Origin: Axinella damicornis
Taxonomy: Eukaryota; Porifera; Demospongiae; Axinellida; Axinellidae
DNA: 64,000 bases
Reading direction: 5' to 3'
NCBI GenBank assembly: GCA_963931865.1
Contig: OZ007507.1
Coordinates: 15,558,450 to 15,622,449 of the forward strand
Program-made: the position numbers and the translations under genes
The notes under the pieces: model-generated
Database searches by the model: none
The model's input: only the letters and a program-made list of their open reading frames with translations
What the model was told of the DNA's origin: nothing
In this document: positions 41,167-51,401 of the stretch, one piece after another
Layout: each line of letters opens with the position of its first letter
How positions within the stretch are numbered: the first letter of the stretch is position 1

Positions 41167-41739
41167 TAGCCTCGTTCCCAGGCCCGAGAGAGGGAGGAGA
41201 AAAGGGCCTGGTTTCCACCGTTTGCGCATGCGCTTAAGGGGGAGGGTGCAAATGACGTCTTCGTAGTCACATGGTTGACCGTGTGATGCTATCTATTTTG
41301 CTACACCAGTCCTCCATCCGCAAGATGAGGGGCGACACAGCCACAATTGCACTGCCACCAGCAACAGACTTACCCGACATTCGTTATTCAAAACAACGGA
41401 AGAGTCTGGTAGCATACTGACTCCACCCGGTTGGTGCAACGGTAGCCACATGAAAACATCCCATCTTTCAATCGCAGATCACTTCTAGCTCAATTCAGGA
41501 GCGCCTTGCCACCTGAGGGCATAGGAGAGCACGATCGAGAGCTGTTGTAACGCACGCCACTCGCTTACTATAGCTAGCTAGTTTAACTGTACGGATCATG
41601 TTATCCGCTTTGACGTCACGAGTTTACAAACATAATCGAACGTCCACGGTGCCGGTGGAGTTCCACCACTCTTTAGCGCATGCGCAAACAGTGGCATGGC
41701 CCTTTTCTCCTCACCGTCTCGGGCCTGGGAACGAGGCTA
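41167..41739. mobile_element. Fold-back element with TAGCCTCGTTCCCAGGCC ends
   Basis: The left end TAGCCTCGTTCCCAGGCC is complementary to GGCCTGGGAACGAGGCTA at the right, extended by CGAGA...GAGAAAAGGGCC and the GCGCATGCGC words on both sides. The 573-bp interior is non-coding. It is the clearest full-length member of the family in this window. Confidence 0.75.
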
Positions 41740-42239
41740 GCATAGAAGTATCAGCTCACAAACACCAACTGAACACTCCAACTCGTACTTAGACATGTCA
41801 GAGCATCTACGTCCGACGTCCAAATACTATAGCTACACGTCTCAACTGAAACACCTGTAAGTATCAATGTATGGCTAGCTCAGTTTGTGCCGCTTGGTTT
41901 GCGGTATTTGGTATCGCTAGATGCCACACTTCACTTACCAGTAGTCTAGTAACAGCGCAAGTGACCCAATGATGTTGATTTTGTAGCACAAATACAAAGA
42001 AAAGTTTTCGCAGTGAGATAAAACTGTCATAACTCTCGAACTAAACAAAATCCCTGTGTTCATTTTGTTCCTTACGTCGAGCACTTCCTTTCGATGCCTT
42101 AGTCTATCTGGTCAAGTACCCGCAGCGCTCACTAGAATGGTAACAGGCAGACAGACAGACACACACAGACACACACAATGAGGTCCTTCAAACCCGATGA
42201 CGAGTATAATGTGCACGTGTAGGGCTTCTCATCAGAACA

Positions 42240-42470
42240 AACTCAGACAGGAATTTGACACTGGATGGTCCTCAACAAAACATGCACATTGATGGTGTAT
42301 GATGGGCCACCATTCGGATCCAGTCCAAGTTTAGGGAGGTCTTGCCAACCTCCACCTTTGACCCCCAATTGCTGGGCTTGTGGATGGTCGTGAATATCAT
42401 GCCAGAAGGAGCTCCCAATGTGTGCTAGACCCAAGTCGGTACTAGAATTCTGTTCAAAGGTTTAACCCTG
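42240..42470. mobile_element. Diverged third copy of the piggyBac-like element
   Basis: On the minus strand it matches the elements at 29488 and 30222 through GATATTCA-GACC, CCCAGCAAT-GG, GTCAAAGGTGGA and CCTAAACTTGG. A TTAACCCT end is seen near 42461. It is incomplete. Confidence 0.55.
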
Positions 42471-43326
42471 ACGGAATTCACATCGATCACAAAGGATAGA
42501 ACTTGGTTGTGCTTTAGCTTGCAAGGCAGGAATATGTCCTTTCCCTTGTGTATGTACAAACCGCTTTCTGTTCCGGTTTGAGTGTCATTGCTGCAAAGGC
42601 ACATTAATTGCATGAGTCAATCTATTGTGCGTTACACTGAGAATGTGTTTTATAGTGTGTGGAAATAATTATATACTGTACGGAGAAAGATATTGGTGGT
42701 GCAAAAAAAACCAAGCAGAGTATAGTCTATACCAGTGTGTGTCTCTGGATGATAGCTAGTTGTAGCTTCGCTTTGTGCTAGTTGTAGCCAATACCTTTGG
42801 TAGTTGCTTGTGTGACTCTATGGTGCCGCTCCTGTGCGGATTTCTAACAGCAATACATGCTTGACCTTTACACTGCATGTGTAGTGCCGATTGTGTACAT
42901 GAAATTGGAGTAGCTAAAGGCAGAGCAGAAGGACGCTATACTAAGGTGTTGGATATGGCTTGGGGGGTTGAGTATGAATAGACAATAGCAAAACCTGCTA
43001 CATGGAAGTGAGTTCACTGTTGATGCTTGTTTGTGAGCGTGCTTTGTGTTGTAACGCTATTTGATGTTGATGACTTTCGGCATCCAGCAGGAATGTTGTT
43101 GGTGACTGCCGATTCATATGGATTGTTCCACGTATAGTACCATCAGCTGAGCATGTATCAAAAGTTTGTTTGAGGACGAAAGTTGTCTTCACCTCTGCCT
43201 TTCATGTAGTATTCTTATATATTGGGACGATTACTAGCCACGCCCACAATGGCTTTTCGTGGTAACGTATACATATAGCTTGGGGTTTCTGTCCTATAGG
43301 TATAATCATACTTCATCTGATTCCTA

Positions 43327-46300
43327 ATGGAGTTGATGAAAGTGTACCTGTATGCATTGTATTGTGTGGCGAGCGTGAGTGAGTTGTAACCAGATCACTT
43401 ACCAGTGGAGAAAATTTACAGCAAACTCGTCTATGCAGGGCTTGTTCTCGCTCGCCCCAATTATACACAAACGTACATGCCCTAGAATGCTACTGTACAG
43501 TATAGCAGGAAATGTTGGTAGGTGTAAATGTCTGAAATTTTGTAGGAGGTGATCATTCAACACCAGGCTCTCTTTCTCTGCTCCCCCCATATGAGCCTGG
43601 ATAAGGGTAGCAGGAAAAGTATTTACACATTGGTATTTATTCTTCTATCAAATAGATTCAGGTCTGTGGTTTACTCGTATTGATGGTGGTAGGCAGATCG
43701 ATTTCTCCAGGTAAGGTTTGCCATAATTGTGTGCACATATATAGGTTCAAGTGGACTTGCCAGTTGGCACCGTAAATATAATACACCTCAATGTGATTAG
43801 GATTTTGTTTCCACTTCAGCAATGTCTTGTGTGATCCTGAAGTCCAGTTTGGATGGCACGTTTGCGTGCTCTGGAGAGAGTGTGGTTTACTCATGCGAAG
43901 TCCACAGTGCTATTGCGGTACAATTTTCATCTGACCACTTTGATGCTGACCCAATCCGATTTACAAGAACTGATGAAATTCTTTTTAGTGCCACACGAGG
44001 GCCATTTCAGGCAATTCTTACTGATGTTAACAGTATTGATGTGTTCACAGCAAACTTTTCAGCCCAACTTAGTGTGGCAGTGACAATGGATTTGAATGGG
44101 TCAGTGATTGAGTGCAGTGGTGGAGGAGAGGCAAAGAATACCACCTTACTTGTCAGTGGTGAGAGTATTATTATAGCTACTAGCTACTGTATTGGCTACT
44201 GTTGCATGCTCCTTGATTTCTATTTGGTGCAAGTGTCCTGCTCTAGATTGTCGGTAGGACGGACGTCTTAGTAGTTTAGAATGTGACCAATCAGTCTGTT
44301 GGCTCACTGTGTGTGGGAAGTAGCTCTGCATGCAACAACCACCACAGCAAATGTGCCTGAACAGCAACTTCATAGACCAACACGACTGATTGACTGACTC
44401 ACTGACTGACTCTTTACCCAGATACACTGTTACAGCACTGGCATTTATACATGAATAATTACATGTGTCTCCGGACATTCTGGAAACATATAGTGGGCAT
44501 TATCAGCTGCTTTTGACTGCGTTGTACACTAACAATCAGAGGCATAATATGATGCTGACTGTGTACAAGTCTATTTACATAATTTTCACTATGCTCAATT
44601 TAGTACTTCATAACTGTCTCTCTTCCAGAACGTCCCAGCCCTCCTACTGATGTGAAAGTATCAACCCAGGAGGCAGTGCTGGAAGAAACACAGTGTCGTT
44701 CAAGACCGGTATCCATCAGCTGGCATTCTCCTAGTGCACAAGATACACTGTCCTACACCGTTACCATTACAAGTAATACATCAGCCCCCTATAGAGAAGA
44801 CACTAGGGTGCCCATGCTGAATGTTATGTTAGAAGTGGGAAACCACACCGTGAATATCACCGGAATCAACAGCAGATGTGGCCTAAGCAGTGAAACTGCC
44901 TCTACCGTATATGAATTACAAGGTACTAGTTTACAGCTTTATATGATCGTTCAACCATCCATTGTTTCAGTACGGATGATTTGATCCAGTTATCATCCTA
45001 CACAGTTAAGGCATGAGAAAGTTGAATTCAAAGAGGTCAGATTGTCATAGAATTAGCTAATCTCAAACTGCAAGTCTTAGAAATAAGTTATTGTTTCGAC
45101 TTCCTCACCTAAGTGTATGGGTGGTAACCAGGTTCCCACCACTAAAAAATGATGGGGAGCCAGGTACAACATGTAATGTGGTGTCGGGGGTAGACATGAG
45201 GCAGACATGACTTACTGAATGAATCTAACAGTTTGGCGCTTGGTTTATAACGTTTGCTCCATTAGGGCAGTACGTAGGTTACCTGATATACGTTGTTCTG
45301 GACTCCAGGGTCAAGGTATCTCTCGTGTGATAAAATGTACCCTGTCGGTGGTGGGAGCATGAATGATACTGTTGGGTGGGATATTGTTATTGCAGTAGAA
45401 TAAGAACTGTGATCATGGGATGTTTGTTCATCAGTATTTCATATTTGTTTGTCAGTTGACTCACGCTGTCCTAATGATGTACATGTATCACCACAAGACG
45501 AAGCCAACGATATTGATGGTAAGTACTATCCTCTTCACTGTCCTCTTCACAGCATGCATATACTGATGAGTAGGAATTGCCCTGTGCCAGTATTTCTCTA
45601 TATTTTCAATTTGACTGATTACACTCCTGGTAGGGGAAAAATTGTGCCGCGTAAATATAACATTTTGTTTGAGTACTTAGGATTGGCCTACAGAGATTCT
45701 GACTACACCGCCGTGATCGCTATCATGTACTGACCTGAATGTAAAAATGTGGTGCAGAAACTCACCTTGGTGGTGGAGATATGAGCGCTTTTGTCTCGCC
45801 GCTGGCTGCCATTGCTCAAATGCTCTCTGACTTCGGCGGTGGCAGTACCGTTCTTAGGAAAGGCACATGAAGATTCTGACCACACGGCCGTGATCGCTGT
45901 CGTTCACTGACGCTTACATGCTGAAACCCACCGTGCTGGCTCAGTTTTGAGTGCTGTAACAATTCTTGTCTTCCCTTTGGCCGCCATTAGGCAATCGATT
46001 GACTGAGCGTGGTTGCCACGTGGCACGTGCGTTAATTGGAATGAGTTGCAATACCTAGCTTGCGCTACCAGCAAGTTGCAGCCGGTTGCAACGGCTGCTA
46101 CCAGGAGTGCGGTTGCCCCTCGAATGTCTTGAATAATTAATTTATCTCTTCTCTATTATGCCAAGCTCATCTTCAATACCCGTGCTTAGCGGGAAATGTC
46201 TTATCAATGAATGGAATATCTTAACATTGCCCACTTAATTGTTCGGAGCAATCTTGATAAAGTGGCCCAGAATAGAATCCAGATAATCACATGCGGCATA

Positions 46301-49300
46301 TTTCTATTTAGCTACATCACCCCCTGAGAGGCTATCACAGAGGGTTCGCATTATGGCTATCAGTAGGCAAGAGCTTATTTAAACCCGGTCCGGCGGGACC
46401 AACAGCTTAATTTTCCCTCCAAAGGGCAGGAAGGTAGCTACCCCTTCTTCTCAATTTCTGGGTTAGGTTGAGTGTGCCTTGAACCAGAACTTGGGACCCG
46501 CCTGGGATCCACAGTCCAGCACTGTAATCACTGCAACCTGCTCACTCAAGGAAGTTAGCTTGCAACTTTGTATCCATGGTATCGTATTTTAGCAGGTGAA
46601 CATTAGTCGAATCATGGATAATAGATCACGCGGAACTGGATTTGAAATGCACGTTTACGGGATTGAATGCGGGTTTCGCGTCTAGTATGCTGTTACCAGT
46701 CGTTACTCAGGACTGTCAGGAGTGAAAGTTGCCACTTTGGGCATACACCAGTTCAAGACTGATCGAACGATACGAAAGGTAGAGCCTCAGAACGGTTTCC
46801 GTGTGACACCAGAGGTGCAACAGTACACGGGTATCACAATTCAGGGATACATCCGGGTTTTTTGGACAGCCCAAGCCTGCTTTTATCTACGACTCAGGTG
46901 CAAAACGTACCGCTTTGGGCATAAACCGGTTGAAGGCTGATCCGACGGTACAAGAGGTAAGCCCCAGAACAGTCCCTGTGCAGTACCAGAGGTACAACAA
47001 AATACCAGCGAAACCCGCATTCAATCAAAGGCCATGCCGACACTCCATACATTAAGAATAGGGTGGTGCACGCGTTTCCAATCCAGTTCCCCGTGCTCTA
47101 TTATCCATGGTCAAATCCCCATGCACTCTCTAATTTTGTAACCACAAACTTGACCTTGAACAATGTAGCTACTTCTAGTATTGTGGTCTCAAGTTGAACA
47201 CATGCAGCTAATGTATGGGACTTTTCAGGAGGATTTTCATTCTTGTGGGGGAAGCGTCTTGACTTCATAAATGTAAATATCCATGGCTGGGGGCATGTCA
47301 CTTTTGGCAGCATAGCAAGTGCATTTCGGTCAGAATCGTTTTGCAGGTTGCTTGGAGTTTCAAAGTTGCATTTATGGTTTCCATTATATGACTTACTCCA
47401 GAAGCCTATAAACCTCCGTTAGTAGGTGGGTGTGTACAAAAACAAGTCATGAGTAATCCAATCCACGAAAATATTTATGACCCAAAACAATAAAACGCAA
47501 AAATCTTACAACACAAAAATTTCCAGATATGCAGTACATGTATAACTGGAAAAGTAATAGCTGCTTTTATTACTGAAGTCTACGTAGTCACTATGCTTGC
47601 TGTACGTATGTGGTCACACAGCAGAGCAGGAGAGAGCCTGGGGATGAAGCGATGTAATTAAAAGTAACTATCAACATTTCTCACCACGAAAAAATGAAGT
47701 TTGATCTACCCACAAGGCTGACAATTGTACTGTGCTGATCTGGCATTTTGACCATTGTTGTCCCTGAGGGGTCTATCAGCAGTATCAGGAGCGCATGAGC
47801 TGCCGAAGGTGCCGAAGGAGCGTCGAACTAGTATAGACATGTTGTAGTCCTTCACACCTTATGGTTATATGGAAGACCTTGTGTGGTACTGTGTAAGTGG
47901 CTGCTAATAGTATTCACATTTTGCCGTGCGCACCGTAGGGTGCACCAATCTTGGCGCAATCCAGTAATGATGTTAGTGGATAGCATCAACAAAATAAGAC
48001 TTGTGACCTTGCTACACTTGCACTTTCTGTATTCAAGATTGTGAGTTAAGATAGTTCTTGTTTAGTTCACTCCTCACAGTTGTTAACCACGTACAGGTAG
48101 CATCCTACTTAATAATTAAATTCCTGAGTGACAAGTTGCTCTATGGCTATGCCCCAAACCTTTTCCCTCAGTGTGGAATGGGGTCTATTATATTGGAATT
48201 ATATATTGTGATGCTTATTTTCCACAGATTCTAACCGATGGACAACACCGGTATTTTCCGTTGTAGGATCCTTAATATTTCTTGCACTTGTTGCAGCAGT
48301 ATTTATTGTTGTTATTGTTGTGTATATTAAGGTATGTAAGTAATTAAGAGTAATTTGGCTGTATGTTTTCCTTGACCATTATGATCTGATATCAGTAAGA
48401 AGATAACAGTAATTATTGAAATAACCATCACTATGTATAGTTACGTGCTTTAATAGGATATTGTACAGTCATGCAATAGGATGGTATAGTGTGAGTTCAG
48501 TGTTGGTGCATGTTGTCTTTTGGCTTTTCTCAAAGTAGGATTGATAGATCTCCTGTTCAGGGTGTAAATTAACTAATGCCTGAAATTTGTTGTGAAGGAA
48601 AGAAGCTATTGGTGCATCAGTTAATAATTTTCCATATTTGTGAATCAAGTGTCATTTTGTATGTGGGGTCCAGGTTCTAGATAACATTGTATAAGGAACT
48701 TATACAAAAGTTAATCAGTTGTGCCTAGACAGGCGTATGAGGCGATATGGGATTAGTATAAATGGCACGAGATTTATGTGCACATGTGAGTGATAGGAAT
48801 CACAGAGTCGGTAGACTCTGTATGTAGGGATACGACGTACACGCAATATAGCTATGCTAATACAAAAGAATCTCTCCAAAATCAGAAACGGTACACTTAT
48901 AAGTCTTTATAACCACATAGCTACCGTTCATCTTCGAGTGTTTTCATGACCAACAAGACTCCTCGCGTCGCGAAAAACCGTCGCGAAAGTACCGCACCAG
49001 GTACTCGCAAAACGGGCAAATTGTTTTTCTTTCTTCTTCTTCTTTCTTCTTCTTTCTTCTTTCAGACGGGCTAGCTCAACGTCGCCTCAATCCCTCATGA
49101 TGGTTTTCGCACGAAACAGCAGCATTTTACACCGAGCAGTGCAGCAGCCCATCGCTTTTTCGCAACCTCCAAGTTTTCACCAGGCGGCTACCAGAGGAGG
49201 TTGGACACGCTTGACCTTTACACTAATTGAAATTCTACATCTGGAGTAAGAAGCATGTTTAGCCAATTTTGAGGTTGGTCCCCCTTATTATTAATTTTTT

Positions 49301-50281
49301 GATGAAGGGGACCCTCCTTAGAATTAGCTAAAAATGCCCCTTTCTCGAGATCTCGAGATCTAATTAGTGTGACCCCAGCCATTTTGATTAGAAAAGGTCA
49401 ACCATGTCCAACCTCCTCTGGGCGGCTACAGCTGCCCACTCAATAACTATGGCTTCTTTAGTCACGCCATTTTCTCGTTTGTACGCATGCGCGATCACTT
49501 AGCAACGAACGTAATTATTACTCAAGATCGCTGAATTAGAAGTGTCTTGCGCCGTTGTGTTGACATAAAACCGAGGTAAATTCTAAACTCTGGTTAATCT
49601 GCGTATAATTTATGTATGTTACTGCCTACAGTGTTCTGTGAGAGGGCTGAATGCCTATCTAAAGACTCAACAATATATAAATCTTGCTACTTCTGGTATA
49701 GCTAATAATTATTATGGTCTTCAGAGTTCAGACAGAAATTACTGCCTGAGTATCCATCCAGAAAAGGGTTGACTTGGGTCTGATTCTTCAGCCAATGTGA
49801 ATACCGGAGTCAATATTGTCCATATACCAAAGCAAGGGCTCCTACTACTTGTGAGGACACCGACTTCTGCTCTGTGATGGCAAATTGCATGCGCTGCTGC
49901 TAGAAAAAAGACATAAACAAGTAATAAAAAACATTTGAAAATGTAACAGGATGTAGGGATACCAGAACGGTAAAAAGTAGGGAAACAAGGCAGGGATGAT
50001 CGCACAAAACAGTGAAGTATACAACCCCCCTACATATCTTTTTTCATTATACACGTAGCTATATGGAAAAAGATCTCTGTAGGGGAGTTGTATACTTCAC
50101 TGTTTTGTGCGATCATCCCTGCCTTGTTTCCTTACTTTTTACCGTTCTGGTATCCCTACATCCTGTTACATTTTCAAATGTTTTTTATTACTTGTAGGAA
50201 TGTATGATGCAAAGAGTGGTGCGGATTGAGGACAGCCTATGTGAACAACATAAGCCTCCCTGGTACATGTGGGACCTATGA
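43327..50281 (+). CDS. Receptor F: Ig-FN3 receptor with short tail
   Basis: Six exons and 311 codons: 43327-43378, 43820-44158, 44629-44922, 45456-45518, 48228-48331, 50198-50281. Phases agree (1,1,1,1,0). A short signal peptide MELMKVYLYALYCVASV joins an Ig-like domain (FACSGESVVYSC, FSAQLSVAVTMDLNGSVIEC). FN3 opens RPSPPTDV, with WHSPSAQD and YTVTITS. A 21-codon linker (VDSRCPNDVHVS) follows. The membrane helix VVGSLIFLALVAAVFIVVIV is followed by a 28-codon end exon with no tyrosine-based motif of the B/C type. There is no Sushi domain. The transcript may instead use the exon at 50701. The intron at 45519-48227 holds the opposing duplicated first exon and a miniature element. It is the most diverged of the five receptors. 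Confidence 0.75.
45620..46125. repeat. Right arm of the inverted segmental duplication
   Basis: Reverse-complement partner of 39036-39560. It lies inside an intron of receptor F, so the duplication brackets the 5' exons of that gene. Confidence 0.8.
45766..45812 (-). CDS. Putative first coding exon, MAASGETKALISPPP
   Basis: Inverted paralogue of the exon at 39332-39378: same 47-bp length, same GAGCAATGG start context, same phase-2 GTGAGT donor. It reads antisense to receptor F. No second exon was identified before receptor F exon 4, so it may be a non-functional duplicate. Confidence 0.35.
46611..47111. mobile_element. Inverted-repeat element with internal direct repeats
   Basis: The ends carry a ~40-bp imperfect inverted repeat (ATCATGGATAATAGATCACG against its complement at 47075-47111). 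Inside, a ~90-bp block beginning CTTTGGGCATA is repeated directly at about 46735 and 46913. It sits in a receptor F intron; the superfamily is unclear. Confidence 0.55.
49028..49062. repeat. TTC/CTT microsatellite
   Basis: Pyrimidine tract of TTCTTC and TTTCTTC units in the last intron of receptor F. Confidence 0.85.
49917..50195. repeat. Near-perfect hairpin with ~130-bp arms at a splice acceptor
   Basis: 49917-50047 is the reverse complement of 50063-50195 with only a few mismatches, around a ~15-nt loop. The right arm stops 2 bases before the receptor F end exon (50198) and includes its pyrimidine tract. Transcribed, this intron would fold into long double-stranded RNA that sequesters the acceptor. 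The hydrophobic minus-strand frames at 49739-50054 are a by-product. Confidence 0.85.
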
Positions 50282-50700
50282 CACTGGAAGCACTCGTGAA
50301 TCTGGGTACTTGCTCCTAACTTCGTGATAGCTGTATCTTACACGCATAATGCTATAGCTGACTGTGGAGTCCCAACCCTCTTCCCAAATATGGGGCCAGA
50401 ATACGACAGAGGGGTCACAAGCATGCACACTACCATTGCAATATGATGGGTCCACACTAGCTGCAGGGTAACATCACATGCAGCAATAATGTAAATTAAT
50501 GTGGAGAAGATGGGAACAGGAGCTCTAACCCAGTCTGTGGGAATTCTGAATCAGTAGAAAGTATAAGTGAAGAAAAATGAGAACTGCTGATTTTTATAAT
50601 CAGGAGATGATTGATGTCTTGCAAAGCTAGTCTGTATATAGCAGTGATGGTTTGTTTTCATAATCCTAGTCTGCTGTGCCCTGCACTTTCTTGATTGCAG

Positions 50701-50916
50701 TATTACTTGGCGAAAACATCTGAAAGGTCATTTTGGTGTGAGGAGCATGACCGAGCATCCCCAAAAATACCACAGGGCATGCAGTTCAGTGTGTTACAAA
50801 TTAAAGCCGTCTCTCTGGAGGAGAGGTGTTATATTTCACTCCATGCAGCAACCATGGTATACACATATCTACTAACAACAATTAAGTCTTATATACCTTG
50901 CATCCATGGTGGTTGA
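50701..50916 (+). CDS. Possible alternative last exon of receptor F
   Basis: A strong acceptor (CTTTCTTGATTGCAG) opens a 71-codon frame in the same phase 0 as the membrane exon donor at 48331. It begins YYLAKTSERSFWCEEHDRAS and ends at TGA. Splicing 48331 to 50701 would skip the exon at 50198 and give a longer tail with several tyrosines. An internal GTATAC donor after AATM is also possible. Transcript data are absent. Confidence 0.4.
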   Translation, partial: YYLAKTSERSFWCEEHDRASPKIPQGMQFSVLQIKAVSLEERCYISLHAATMVYTYLLTTIKSYIPCIHGG

Positions 50917-51401
50917 CTGGCCAGAGGTCTACTATATAGCTATTGAAGCATTGAGAAGATCAAGGCCGGCCGTGAATTGAATTCCCACCAACATCGATAT
51001 CTTGAACAGCATGCAACTATACATATGTACATAATCTACTACAAAGTCTTAATTGGCCGGCATCTTGTCATTCAGCAGGTAAGTCCCATAATTTAAGCAC
51101 CCTATTAGCAGGACAAATACATGTACGTACACTCGATCAGGCCTTGGATATTTGATAAAGCTACCCAATCAACCAGCCAAAATTCTATAGCTAGTAGCAG
51201 ACCAAAGTAAAGTACAAAATCACAGTGCATGGAAAAACAGTTTCAGTTTGCATAACTTGTGTAGTGTATAACTGGGAAGACATGTTATTACTGTAAAATA
51301 AACATTGGCCTAATATGACATTACAATGGACATTACAGATTCTGATTCTGAAAGCAAGCAGGAATTAGAGTATATTATAAGTCCTTGTCTCAAAGTATGC
51401 A

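Larger units (their letters stand above)
38743..43326. other. Region between receptors D and F
   Basis: Contains the likely divergent promoter area of receptor D, a plus-strand first exon (39332-39378) inside one arm of a long inverted duplication, a second inverted pair around 40.3-41.0 kb, a fold-back element (41167-41739) and a diverged TTAA element (42240-42470). About 42,500-43,300 holds nothing I recognise. Confidence 0.5.

Noticed and set aside
49739..50054. Hydrophobic minus-strand frames resembling membrane segments.
   Set aside because: They are the complement of a pyrimidine-rich intron end copied into the hairpin arm.
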